Below, piece after piece: positions 7,276 through 15,407 of a DNA stretch of 28,407 nt (the first letter of the stretch is position 1; each line of letters begins with the position of its first letter). The stretch comes from Candidatus Profundicultor aquiphilus. Lineage in GTDB: Bacteria > Atribacterota > Atribacteria > Atribacterales > Caldatribacteriaceae. Location: positions 1 through 28,407 of the forward strand of contig JABUEZ010000001.1 in the NCBI GenBank assembly GCA_013314795.1, in the 5' to 3' direction. The notes beneath the pieces were generated by a model. It saw only the letters and a program-made list of their open reading frames with translations. It was not told the origin of the DNA and did not search any database. The position numbers and the translations under genes were made by a program.

Positions 7276-7773
7276 ATGAAACGCTTGACACCCAATTTAC
7301 CTCGGAAAATTTACGAGTTCCCCGACGGCCAGCTCCGATTGGTCAACTGGCGAGAAATACCACCCATGGAACTCGGCAACTGGGCCGGACTCCACGGTAA
7401 GATGGAAACCGAACTCATCGTATGCAAGGAAACTACCGGTTCCAAAATGGTGGTGGTGGGTCGTTCGGTTTTCTTTCCCGGAGCCTATCATGACCCCCAC
7501 TTTCATCTTTACGCCGAGGAAGTCCTGTACTGCCTCAGCGGCAAAGGTATTGCCGGAAGTGGGGATAAAGAGTACCTGCTCACCCCTGGTGACGTCCAGT
7601 TCGCCGCGGTGGGGGAAACACACTGGCTTCGAAATCCTTTCTCGGAACCCCTGGAATTCATCTGGATATATAGTGGTAACGGAGTGAACATGCCCAGTGA
7701 AAGCGGATACTGCACTTCGGACCTCTTCAAAGAAGCCGAAGAAATCATCAGGAAAAATCAGATTCCTGAATAA
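7276..7773 (+). CDS. Cupin-domain protein, metal-binding, possible sugar-acid isomerase or epimerase
   Basis: This 165-residue single-domain protein has both cupin motifs. Motif 1 is H72, H75 and H77 in YHDPHFHLYAEEVLY with E81/E82 and the following SGKG. Motif 2 is TPGDVQFAAVGETHWLRN with H116. The His/Glu set should bind one divalent metal in a beta-barrel. No signal peptide is seen, so it acts in the cytoplasm. It is the first gene behind the promoter at 7216-7244, with GGAGGAGGG before its ATG, and a dehydrogenase follows 15 bases downstream. That pairing, next to a sugar transporter, suggests handling of a sugar or sugar acid. Cupin folds cover many reactions, so the exact function is open. 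Confidence 0.85.
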   Translation: MKRLTPNLPRKIYEFPDGQLRLVNWREIPPMELGNWAGLHGKMETELIVCKETTGSKMVVVGRSVFFPGAYHDPHFHLYAEEVLYCLSGKGIAGSGDKEYLLTPGDVQFAAVGETHWLRNPFSEPLEFIWIYSGNGVNMPSESGYCTSDLFKEAEEIIRKNQIPE

Positions 7774-7788
7774 TCGAGGAAGGATAAC

Positions 7789-8613
7789 ATGGAGAGTTTA
7801 GCACTGAAAGCCCAGAGCGTGCTTCGTCTTTTTTCTCTGGAGGGAAAGGTTGCCTTAGTAACCGGGGGCGGTAAAGGCCTTGGGGAAGCCATGGCCTACG
7901 CCCTTGCCGGGGCCGGGGCCCATGTAGCCGTCGCCGGGAAAACCTTTGCTAACGTAGAAAGAGTAGCTCGGGAGATCTCTGCCATGGGAAGGCATTCCCT
8001 GGCTATTGAAGTTGAAGTAAGGGACAAACAACAGGTAGAGAAAATGGTTGCTCAGGTGATGGAAGAATTTGGACGTCTTGACATCCTCATCAACAACGCC
8101 GGTTTTGCCGATGTAAAACCCATTACTGAATTCCCCCTGGAACTGTGGGAGTACATCATGGACGTTAATGCCAAAGGAACATTCCTCTGCTCTCAGGAAG
8201 CCGCCAAAGTGATGTTGAAGCAGAAAAAGGGGAAAATCATCAATATCTCTTCTCTGCAAGGTTCGGTGGGAAGACCCAAAGATCCTGCGTATGCCGCCAG
8301 CAAAGCGGCAGTCAATCTTATGACCATGTCCATGGCCTGTGAATGGGGAAAAGAGGGAATCTGTGTCAACGCCATTGCTCCCACCTGGTGCTGGACAGAC
8401 CTCACCGCCCCTCACCTGCAAAAGGAAAAATTCTATCAGGCATTGCAAAAAAGAATTCCCCAGGGACGAGCCGGCAATCGCGAGGACCTTTTCGGCATAG
8501 TGGTTTTTCTGGCTTCCGATGCTTCAGATTTCATAAACGGGGCCATCATTCCTGTGGACGGAGGAGCCATCGCCTGCGACGGTTTCCCCGAAGTTGAAGA
8601 CTCTGGAGAATAA
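7789..8613 (+). CDS. Short-chain dehydrogenase/reductase, gluconate/deoxygluconate dehydrogenase-like
   Basis: This 274-residue NAD(P)-dependent oxidoreductase of the classical SDR family has the cofactor loop TGGGKGLG (25-32), the structural NNAG (102-105), active-site serine in INISSLQGS (near 154) and the catalytic pair Y168 and K172 in YAASKAA. The layout LFSLEGKVALVTGG at the start and the closing FINGAIIPVDGG resemble 2-deoxy-D-gluconate 3-dehydrogenase and gluconate 5-dehydrogenase, but SDR substrates are hard to predict from sequence. GAGGAAGGA precedes the ATG. It is the second gene of the cupin operon and ends at a strong hairpin. The converging sugar ABC transporter may supply its substrate, an inference from position only. 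Confidence 0.88.
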   Translation: MESLALKAQSVLRLFSLEGKVALVTGGGKGLGEAMAYALAGAGAHVAVAGKTFANVERVAREISAMGRHSLAIEVEVRDKQQVEKMVAQVMEEFGRLDILINNAGFADVKPITEFPLELWEYIMDVNAKGTFLCSQEAAKVMLKQKKGKIINISSLQGSVGRPKDPAYAASKAAVNLMTMSMACEWGKEGICVNAIAPTWCWTDLTAPHLQKEKFYQALQKRIPQGRAGNREDLFGIVVFLASDASDFINGAIIPVDGGAIACDGFPEVEDSGE

Positions 8614-8618
8614 CTCTT

Positions 8619-8650
8619 TTGCCCCAGGCTCAACCACCTGGGGCAATTTC
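8619..8650 (+). terminator. Terminator hairpin between convergent operons
   Basis: TTGCCCCAGG (8619-8628) and CCTGGGGCAA (8637-8646) pair perfectly over ten bases around an eight-base loop, followed by TTTCC. It starts six bases after the dehydrogenase stop. On the other strand the permease gene ends at 8659, so the same hairpin could also stop transcription from that side. Confidence 0.8.
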
Positions 8651-8658
8651 CAACCCCC

Positions 8659-9492
8659 TCATTCGCCGGCTGTGGTCAGGCGCATTCCTTCAATAAAGTA
8701 CCGCTGCAACAGCGCAAAAAGGAGAATAGTAGGAACAGACGCCATCAGTGCTCCGGCCATAAGGCTGGGAATGTCGGTTCCTGAACCAGCTCGAAAACCC
8801 TGGAGTTGTGCAAGACCCACCATGATTGGCCGAACACTGGCAGAGCGGGTGAGGACCATTCCAAACATGAGGTCGTTCCATATCCAGGTAAACTGGAAGA
8901 GAAAAAGAACCGCAACGGCCGACCTGGAAAGCGGAAGATATATTTTCCAATAGACCTTAAAATTGGAACACCCATCCAGCTTAGCTGCTTCCAGAACCTC
9001 TCCAGGTAAAGTCAAAAAATAGTTTCGAAAAATAAACGTGCAGAAAGGAATACAAATAGCAATATAAAAAAGGCTCATACCTAAAAAGGTGTCATAAAAA
9101 CCCGTGGAGATATACATCTTGAAAAGAGGAATAAGGTAAATCTGGAAGGGGAAAATGGTTCCACTCCAGATGACGAAAAACCAGCCGAAGGCTCCCTTCA
9201 CTTTCAATCTGGCAATACTGAAAGATGCCAGAGACGAAAGAAATATGGCCCCCCAGGCTCCCAAAAGACCGTAGATAAGACTATTGATAAAATATCTTCC
9301 CAGTTTGGCCTGATTCCAGGCTTTGATCAGGTTAGGGCCGAAAAAGTTCTGAGAAGGCAATTGCCAGAACCTCTGTATTCCAAACTCCTGATTGCTCTTG
9401 AAGGCCAAAAGCACAGTGGGCCAGATGGGAAGAATCCACAAAAACCCAAGCACAATCATTATGGTATAGATAATGAGACTCCTCACTTTCAT
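8659..9492 (-). CDS. Sugar ABC transporter permease, MalG-type (CUT1)
   Basis: A 277-residue inner-membrane protein with about six hydrophobic segments, the first at residues 6-30. The EAA loop that docks to the ATPase lies at 168-187 (EAAKLDGCSNFKVYWKIYLP). Length and layout match MalG/UgpE-type permeases of the CUT1 carbohydrate family. It follows the MalF-type gene by 12 bases, with GGAGATAGG before its ATG, and is the last gene of the operon. No ATPase gene accompanies the transporter, so a shared MsmK/UgpC-type ATPase encoded elsewhere is inferred. The substrate is probably a sugar or polyol. Confidence 0.93.
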   Translation of the reverse strand: MKVRSLIIYTIMIVLGFLWILPIWPTVLLAFKSNQEFGIQRFWQLPSQNFFGPNLIKAWNQAKLGRYFINSLIYGLLGAWGAIFLSSLASFSIARLKVKGAFGWFFVIWSGTIFPFQIYLIPLFKMYISTGFYDTFLGMSLFYIAICIPFCTFIFRNYFLTLPGEVLEAAKLDGCSNFKVYWKIYLPLSRSAVAVLFLFQFTWIWNDLMFGMVLTRSASVRPIMVGLAQLQGFRAGSGTDIPSLMAGALMASVPTILLFALLQRYFIEGMRLTTAGE

Positions 9493-9504
9493 AATCCTAT
9501 CTCC

Positions 9505-10368
9505 TCAATAATGAACCTCCCGCTTGGTTACCTCTCGAACGTATATCCAGGAAACAAAAAGAACCACCACCGAGAGAAAAATGGCAATGGCTGCCCCGTA
9601 GCCCATATGGAAAAGCACAAACGACTCCCGAAACATCGACACAGCCAAGGTTTCAGAAGAACGATATGGACCACCATCGGTCATTACATAGATGATATCA
9701 AAGATATTGAAAGAATTGATGAGGCTCATCGCCACCACCACGGTGGTAATGGTTCGAAGCATGGGAAAAACCACATAGCGAAACGTCTGCCACTCGGTGG
9801 CTCCGTCGATTTTGCAGGCTTCAACTGGTTCAGTAGGTATAGTCTGAAGGCCGATGAGGAAAATAACCATATTCATCCCCACCGTTTTCCAGGTCCAGGC
9901 CCAGATCATCGCATAGGTATTCAGGGGTACTTCAGACAGCCAGGAACGGCCTGGAAATCCCAAAAGACGCAACAGCGTATTAACCACTCCAAGATCCGGA
10001 GAGTACATCCACAGCCAGATGAGGCCGGTCGTTACCGCGGAAATGGTCAGGGGAATGTAAAAAAGAGACTTAAACAAATTGGCCAGCCGAATACGGTTGA
10101 CGAAATAAGCAACCAGAAGTCCCAGAAAAACAGAAAAAGCCAGAGTGAAGATAACCCAAATAACGGTATTCCTAAGCGAAGTCAGAAAGACATGATCCCG
10201 GACAAACTGAAAATAATTACCGAAACCGATAAATTTGGGAATACCCAAACCGTCCCACTTGGTAAAGCTCACGACCACGGTGTATCCAGCAGGGATCAAA
10301 AGAAAAATAACCACCATAGCCAGAGCCGGAAGAATAAAAAGATAACTGCTGAGTTTTTCTCCTACCAA
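9505..10368 (-). CDS. Sugar ABC transporter permease, MalF-type (CUT1)
   Basis: A 287-residue inner-membrane permease with about six hydrophobic segments and the EAA loop at 183-202 (EACKIDGATEWQTFRYVVFP). The FYIPLTISAVTTGLIWLWMY segment is typical of MalF/UgpA-type subunits. The only plausible start is TTG at 10368, nine bases after a G-rich element (TGGGGGG); a stop lies a few codons upstream in frame and no ATG or GTG fits. It forms the membrane channel with the MalG-type protein downstream and takes substrate from the binding protein upstream. A terminator-like hairpin lies between it and the binding-protein gene, which should lower its expression. Confidence 0.92.
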   Translation of the reverse strand: MVGEKLSSYLFILPALAMVVIFLLIPAGYTVVVSFTKWDGLGIPKFIGFGNYFQFVRDHVFLTSLRNTVIWVIFTLAFSVFLGLLVAYFVNRIRLANLFKSLFYIPLTISAVTTGLIWLWMYSPDLGVVNTLLRLLGFPGRSWLSEVPLNTYAMIWAWTWKTVGMNMVIFLIGLQTIPTEPVEACKIDGATEWQTFRYVVFPMLRTITTVVVAMSLINSFNIFDIIYVMTDGGPYRSSETLAVSMFRESFVLFHMGYGAAIAIFLSVVVLFVSWIYVREVTKREVHY

Positions 10369-10384
10369 CTGTATGACCCCCCAG

Positions 10385-10426
10385 CATTAAAAAAAGGGGG
10401 CAAGTACTGCCCCCCTTTTTTTAATG
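10385..10426 (-). terminator. Intra-operon terminator between binding protein and permeases
   Basis: A long inverted repeat, CATTAAAAAAAGGGGGC and its near-complement, surrounds the centre AAGTACT. On the minus strand a G/C stem is followed by a run of seven T, a classic intrinsic terminator. The TAA stop of the binding-protein gene lies inside the outer stem. Partial read-through would give much binding protein and little permease, as these systems usually need. Confidence 0.85.
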
Positions 10427-11668
10427 AGAACTCCAATACGTATCAGCAACTTTTTGCAAATCTTCCAGAATCTGGTCCATCTTCCCCGGGTTCAAAATAA
10501 ATTCTGCAAACTTATCGACCGCTTCCTCACAGATATCGGTGGGAGTGGCTTCCCAGAAGCGGTTAATCAAACGATAGTTTTCCTGCGCAACCTGCTTGAC
10601 CACGTTCTGCATGGGCACCGAGAGGAAATCCGTAGAAGTCTTCTTATTAGAAGGAACAAACCCCATGAGCTTACACCACTTGTACTGGGTCTCAGGACTC
10701 ATCCACCAGTCAGCAATCTGCAGCGCCTTTTCCTTGCCAGGGGCGTTTTTCCCCAGAAGCATGGGTGCCGCTTCATAAATAATTACCTTTCCCACCTTGG
10801 GGTCAATGGAAGGAAGGATAAACGCACCCACATCTTCCCCAACCTTAAGCCCCATCTGAATCAATTGACCCTCATACCAGTTTCCAATCAAAATCATGCC
10901 TGCTTTGCCCTGAGCCATAAGACGCGGGTAATCGGCAAAAATGTCTGTAGCAGGATCTGAAAAGTACCCCTTTTCAATCATTTCCTTCCACAGGGCGAAG
11001 ACCTTTTTGACCGGCTCGTCGGTGTACTTTGCTTTACCCACCATCAGGTCAATGTACACATCGGGATTGGTCCGAATCATAAGGTCTTCAAAATAAATGA
11101 AGGTGGGCCATCTTCCCTGAACAGTACTTCCCAGAGGAACAACCCCATTGGCCTTCAGGACGTCGCAAATTTTGATAAACTCTTCCCAGGTTTTGGGTTC
11201 CTCCAGCCCAAATTTTTTGAACACCGGAATACTGTAGTAGACAACCCAGTACGCAAGTTTGGTGGGCACACCGTAAACCTTTCCGTCAAACTCGAACGCG
11301 TCCCTGAACGCCGGGTCGTACTCATCCTTATGTTTTTCCCACAGAGCCGTCACGTCTTCCACAAGTCCGGTATCCACCAGGGGTTTCATGCGAAAATCCG
11401 ACCACCAGGTGAAGAGTTCCGGCGCCTTACCGGTAGGTAAAGCCGTCCTTACCGCAGACATGAATACATCCGTAGTGGGAAAAGGGGTCGGGGTAAACTC
11501 AATTCCCAGTTCCTCAGCACAGATTTTGGCCATTTCGGTAAACGGTGTCTGCCAGTCGGGTGCGCCCCCCTTATCGTGCATCAGAACAATTTCCTGTGCC
11601 CAGAGTTGAAACTGCAAAGCAAAAACGCCCAGAGTAACCACAACCACAAGCCACCAGAGTTTTTTCAC
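10421..11668 (-). CDS. Sugar ABC transporter extracellular substrate-binding protein
   Basis: This 415-residue exported protein starts at GTG 11668, seven bases after GGGAGG; a TTG fifteen bases further upstream was rejected because it overlaps that ribosome binding site. A signal peptide (KKLWWLVVVVTLGVFALQF...) is likely cleaved near WAQ (residues 24-25). The mature part resembles family 1 solute-binding proteins: GIEFTPTPFPTTD, ELFTWWSDFRMKPLVDTGLV, FDGKVYGVPT, and the late AADWWMSPETQ-like region (IADWWMSPETQYKW). The many tryptophans fit sugar stacking. It is the first gene of the transporter operon and ends inside a terminator hairpin. Substrate cannot be read from the sequence. Confidence 0.92.
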   Translation of the reverse strand: MKKLWWLVVVVTLGVFALQFQLWAQEIVLMHDKGGAPDWQTPFTEMAKICAEELGIEFTPTPFPTTDVFMSAVRTALPTGKAPELFTWWSDFRMKPLVDTGLVEDVTALWEKHKDEYDPAFRDAFEFDGKVYGVPTKLAYWVVYYSIPVFKKFGLEEPKTWEEFIKICDVLKANGVVPLGSTVQGRWPTFIYFEDLMIRTNPDVYIDLMVGKAKYTDEPVKKVFALWKEMIEKGYFSDPATDIFADYPRLMAQGKAGMILIGNWYEGQLIQMGLKVGEDVGAFILPSIDPKVGKVIIYEAAPMLLGKNAPGKEKALQIADWWMSPETQYKWCKLMGFVPSNKKTSTDFLSVPMQNVVKQVAQENYRLINRFWEATPTDICEEAVDKFAEFILNPGKMDQILEDLQKVADTYWSSH

Positions 11669-11712
11669 GAAAATCCCTCCCAAAACAGATTTTTGGAAAA
11701 GTAACTACATCA

Positions 11713-11718
11713 ATTATA
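11713..11718 (-). promoter_or_regulatory. -10 box for the sugar transporter operon
   Basis: A perfect TATAAT on the minus strand lies about 45 bases ahead of the binding-protein GTG. No good -35 hexamer is found 16-18 bases upstream, so expression may need an activator. Confidence 0.4.
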
Positions 11719-11803
11719 AGATAAGGAAACCAATAAAATACAGTTTTTTCATTTTCTATTCTTCTCCAAAAGGAGATTTTGTGGTTTCTCTGTGACATTT
11801 CCC

Positions 11804-11832
11804 TTGAAGCCGGTGCCATTTTACAGTATGGT
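11804..11832 (+). promoter_or_regulatory. Possible promoter for the iorAB operon
   Basis: TTGAAG (11804-11809) and TATGGT (11827-11832) are separated by exactly 17 bases. Each is four of six to consensus. Transcription would start near 11839, giving a leader of about 100 bases before the TTG start of iorA at 11942. Confidence 0.45.
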
Positions 11833-11941
11833 AGAGTTTTTACCAGGGAAAAGCGCAAAAAGGACCCACCATCTATGGCTATTTGACTTTCTCTCTCCCT
11901 TCCCTTACAATCCAGAAAAAACCTGCAGGAGGTTACCATCT

Positions 11942-13681
11942 TTGGAGAGAGAAAAAACCCAAAGAAAGATCATGCTTGGTAATGAAGCTTTTGCCCGGGG
12001 TGCTTATGAAGGTGGAGTAGAGGTTGCTGCCGGTTACCCCGGCACACCGAGTACCGAGATTCTTGAATTCCTCAGCAAGTATTCCACCGTTCATTCCCGA
12101 TGGTGTCCAAATGAGAAGGTTGCTTTTGAAGTTGCTGCTGGAGCTGCCATCGGAGGAAGAAGGGGCCTGGCGACCATGAAACATGTGGGATTAAACGTTG
12201 CCAGCGACGCCCTGATGACTCTGGCCTATACCGGGGTTAACGCCGGATTTGTTTGCATCGTAGCCGATGACCCGGGAATGCATTCTTCCCAAAATGAACA
12301 GGATTCTCGAAATTACGCCCTTTTCGCCAAGGTGCCCCATCTTGAACCGGCCAACAGTCAGGAAGCATTGACCTTTACCCGCCTGGCATTCACCATTTCA
12401 GAAGAATTCGATACCCCGGTGCTCATTCGTTCCACCACCCGGGTTTCACACAGTCGGGGTGTGGTGGAAGTCGGAGAACGAGAAACAGTTCCGGTACGAC
12501 CGTACCAAAAGTGTGCTCCAAAATTTGTGATGATTCCAGCTTTTGCCCGCGAACGACGAAAAGTTCTGGAAGAACGGATCAAGAAGCTCCAGCAATGGGT
12601 CGAAGAAACTCCCCTCAATCAAGCAGAACTTCGTGATTCGTCCCTGGGAATCGTCACGGGGGGAGTACTCTACGATTACCTCCGGGAGGTTGCCCCATCG
12701 GTTTCCATCTTCAAATTAGGGGTTGGATATCCGCTTCCGGTACAAAAAATCCGGGAATTTGCTCGTAAGGTAGAGCGACTCATTGTCCTTGAGGAACTCG
12801 ATCCCGTCTGGGAAAGAGAACTTAAGGCTCTGGGGATACCAGTTGAGGGACGAAGTGTGTTTCCCGGCATCGGTGAAATTACACCGGATATCATTATCGA
12901 ATGTCTATTTCCCGAAAAGAAAAAAGAATACGTGGAAGTGAAAGAATATCTTCCCCGCCCACCGGTTCTCTGCGCAGGTTGCCCGCATCGCGGTGTTTTT
13001 AAAGTTCTGAAAGACCTGAGTGCCACAGTTTGCGGTGATATCGGCTGCTACACTTTGGGGACCTTGCCACCTCTTTCCTCCATGGACACCTGTATCTGCA
13101 TGGGTGCTTCCATTTCCGTGGCCGAGGGCATCAAACTTGCTCATCCTGAGCTTCCAGTGGTGGCCGTTCTCGGCGATTCAACTTTCATCCACGCCGGCAT
13201 TCCACCACTTATTGACGCCGTATACAACAAAACTCCTATCCTGGTCCTTATCCTTGACAATGGTACCACGGCGATGACCGGCGGACAGGATCACCCCGCC
13301 ACCGGGAAAACCCTCTCCGGAGAAGATACTGTGCGTCTCGACTTTCTGGCTCTGGGACAGGCCATCGGGGTTCCCCGAGTCGAACGAGTTAACGCCTACC
13401 ACATCGAAAAATTACGCACGCTCCTTCAGGAAGCTCTCGCTGCCAAGCATCCTACCCTCCTCGTTGTCGAGGGATTGTGTCAGCTCAAAAAGAAACACCG
13501 CGGCACCCCCCTTGCTATACAGGATATGTTCTGTCTTCTCTGCGGCCTATGCGCCAGCACCGGCTGTCCAGCCATCGAAAAAGGCGATGTGATCCGTATT
13601 ACTTTCGAACGTTGTGCCGGATGCGGAATCTGCGCCGATCTTTGTCCTTTTGAAGCCATCGAGGAGGTGAAAACACCATGA
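11942..13681 (+). CDS. iorA: Indolepyruvate ferredoxin oxidoreductase, alpha subunit
   Basis: The enzyme oxidatively decarboxylates arylpyruvates (from Trp, Phe and Tyr) to aryl-CoA esters, passing electrons to ferredoxin. The 579-residue subunit begins LEREKTQRKIMLGNEAFARG, and the AAGYPGTPSTEI motif is typical of the family. The thiamine-diphosphate region includes GDSTFIHAGI and LILDNGTTAMTGGQ. Two [4Fe-4S] motifs close the protein: CLLCGLCASTGCP (531-543) and CAGCGICADLCP (558-569). The start is TTG 11942, nine bases after AGGAGG; the longer open frame upstream has no family similarity. It overlaps iorB in an ATGA. Together with iorB it forms the working heterodimer in the cytoplasm. Confidence 0.95.
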   Translation: MEREKTQRKIMLGNEAFARGAYEGGVEVAAGYPGTPSTEILEFLSKYSTVHSRWCPNEKVAFEVAAGAAIGGRRGLATMKHVGLNVASDALMTLAYTGVNAGFVCIVADDPGMHSSQNEQDSRNYALFAKVPHLEPANSQEALTFTRLAFTISEEFDTPVLIRSTTRVSHSRGVVEVGERETVPVRPYQKCAPKFVMIPAFARERRKVLEERIKKLQQWVEETPLNQAELRDSSLGIVTGGVLYDYLREVAPSVSIFKLGVGYPLPVQKIREFARKVERLIVLEELDPVWERELKALGIPVEGRSVFPGIGEITPDIIIECLFPEKKKEYVEVKEYLPRPPVLCAGCPHRGVFKVLKDLSATVCGDIGCYTLGTLPPLSSMDTCICMGASISVAEGIKLAHPELPVVAVLGDSTFIHAGIPPLIDAVYNKTPILVLILDNGTTAMTGGQDHPATGKTLSGEDTVRLDFLALGQAIGVPRVERVNAYHIEKLRTLLQEALAAKHPTLLVVEGLCQLKKKHRGTPLAIQDMFCLLCGLCASTGCPAIEKGDVIRITFERCAGCGICADLCPFEAIEEVKTP

Positions 13682-14256
13682 GGGGGAGTTTGATTCTCTG
13701 TGGGGTCGGAGGAATGGGAATTCTCAAAGCAAGCGAAATTATTGCTGAAGTTCTCCTTCAGAGCGGATTCCTGGTGCGACAGTCCGAAGTCCACGGTATG
13801 GCCCAGCGCGGCGGAAGTGTCGTCACCCATCTCCGTTTTGGGAATGAAGCATATGCTCCACTTCTTGCCAGGGGTGAAGCAGACTTCATGCTTGCCTTTG
13901 AAGAAATGGAAGCATTACGCTATCTTCCCTACCTCAAAAAAGGTGGCACGGTCCTTCTCAACACTGTCCGCATGTGTCCACCTGGAATCGAAATGAAACG
14001 ATACCCTCAAGCAACTGTCGACATACTCAAAACACATGGATTTACTGTGATTCCTCTCAATGCTACCGAAATCAGCCTCCAGATTGGTGACATTCGCACC
14101 ACGAATATTGTACTCCTGGGAGGATTTAGCACCATTTTCCCTATTAACGATCCCGATATCTGGAAAAAAGCCATCGAGAAGGCACTAGCCGGAAAAAACC
14201 TCCCCAAAAATTTCCTTGCTTTCGAGGAGGGCAGACGGTGCGTCGAGTCTCTGTAA
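13678..14256 (+). CDS. iorB: Indolepyruvate ferredoxin oxidoreductase, beta subunit
   Basis: This 192-residue protein is the gamma-domain (POR-gamma-like) partner of IorA. The N-terminal GVGGMGILKASEIIAEVL, the central SEVHGMAQRGGSVVTHLRFG and the late TTNIVLLGGFS are characteristic. Length is normal for IorB. The ATG shares the sequence ATGA with the end of iorA and is preceded by GAGGAGGTG, so the two are translationally coupled, as expected for a fixed-ratio complex. Its 3' end overlaps the next gene, a transporter, by 19 bases. Confidence 0.95.
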   Translation: MRGSLILCGVGGMGILKASEIIAEVLLQSGFLVRQSEVHGMAQRGGSVVTHLRFGNEAYAPLLARGEADFMLAFEEMEALRYLPYLKKGGTVLLNTVRMCPPGIEMKRYPQATVDILKTHGFTVIPLNATEISLQIGDIRTTNIVLLGGFSTIFPINDPDIWKKAIEKALAGKNLPKNFLAFEEGRRCVESL

Positions 14257-15407
14257 TTCTTGCTGGGATTACCATCCTCATTTGCCTGGGAACAGTGTAC
14301 TCTTACAGCGTGTTTCGGGTGTCTTTTGAACAAACACTTGGTATCAATGCTGTCCAGAGTGGTCTCCCGTATATGCTTGCCCTCTTTTTTTACGCTTTTT
14401 TCATGCCTATCAGCGGTAGGTTTGCGAACCGCTTCCCCCCACACTGGATAAGTATCGCCGGGGGAAGTCTCATGAGTTTGGGATGGATTTTGGCAAGTGT
14501 TTCTCCTTCTCTCCTTTCACTGGTTCTTTTCTACGGCGTCCTGGGAGGAACCGGGGTGGGTATCGCTTATGGAATGCCGCTTATTGTAGCGACCCGCGCG
14601 TTCCCAGAAAAGCCTGGATTTGCCCTTGGCGCAACGGTGATTGGCTTCGGCCTTTCTCCTTTGATTACGGCACCACTTGTCCGATATCTTACCCACTCTC
14701 ACGGGCCATTTTTTGCTCTCCGAGTCATGGGAATTGCGTTCTGGATTACTACCGTTACGCTTTCCCTTTTCCTACGTTTCCAATCCCCATCGGTTGCCTC
14801 TCACAATCCACACTCCAGCCCAACCACAAGAGTCACTACCTTCAAGACCCAAAAATTCTGGCTGCTCTGGTTTTTCTTTTTCATCGGAACGTTTGTCGGA
14901 CTGACGACCATCGGCATGACAACATCCATCGCCCGAGAAATCGTTGGACTCACACATCAAACGGCTACCTTAAGCGTTTCCTTATTTGCCCTTTTCAACG
15001 GCCTGAGTCGACCTCTTTTCGGTTACCTTGTCGACCATTACCCTTTTCGAATCGTCGCATCTCTCTCGTACTTCCTCCTTTCTCTGGGTCTCCTGTTCTT
15101 TCTTCTTTTCCCAAACCAACCTCTTGTGTACTTTTTCAGCATAGCCCTCCTGTGGATGAACCTGGGAGCCTGGCTGGCAATAGCGCCATCGGCAACACTG
15201 CGCTTCTTTGGAGCAGAGACCTACGCCCAGAATTACGGTCTTCTTTTTACCGCTTACGGCGCTTCTGCACTGAGTGGAACATTTTTTTCGAGCCTTCTGC
15301 GCGACCTCACCGGAAGCTACATGACGATTTTTCTCGTTAATCTCTTGCTTGTATTATTGGGTTTTAGCTTCCTCTGGACTTTCCTGAAGGAGGGCCAACA
15401 CCCGTGA
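14238..15407 (+). CDS. MFS transporter, OFA (oxalate/formate antiporter)-like, copy 1
   Basis: A 389-residue membrane protein with about 12 hydrophobic segments. YSYSVFRVSFEQTLGI near the N-terminus and the following GLPYMLALFFYAFFMPISGRF resemble OFA-family carriers, which move small carboxylates. GTG 14238 lies six bases after AGGAGG and inside the end of iorB, so translation is coupled to the oxidoreductase. Placement in the iorAB operon suggests a substrate such as an aryl-acetate or aryl-pyruvate; that is inferred. It is related to, but clearly diverged from, the next gene. Confidence 0.87.
   Translation: MRRVSVILAGITILICLGTVYSYSVFRVSFEQTLGINAVQSGLPYMLALFFYAFFMPISGRFANRFPPHWISIAGGSLMSLGWILASVSPSLLSLVLFYGVLGGTGVGIAYGMPLIVATRAFPEKPGFALGATVIGFGLSPLITAPLVRYLTHSHGPFFALRVMGIAFWITTVTLSLFLRFQSPSVASHNPHSSPTTRVTTFKTQKFWLLWFFFFIGTFVGLTTIGMTTSIAREIVGLTHQTATLSVSLFALFNGLSRPLFGYLVDHYPFRIVASLSYFLLSLGLLFFLLFPNQPLVYFFSIALLWMNLGAWLAIAPSATLRFFGAETYAQNYGLLFTAYGASALSGTFFSSLLRDLTGSYMTIFLVNLLLVLLGFSFLWTFLKEGQHP

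Noticed and set aside
9361..10500. 379-codon plus-strand frame across the sugar permeases
   Set aside because: It is antisense to two clear ABC permeases and its composition (many His, Lys, Asn, Gly) is that of a complement strand of membrane-protein genes.
11669..11683. Longer N-terminus for the sugar-binding protein from TTG 11683
   Set aside because: The TTG lies within the ribosome binding site GGGAGG of the GTG at 11668, which directly begins a normal signal peptide.
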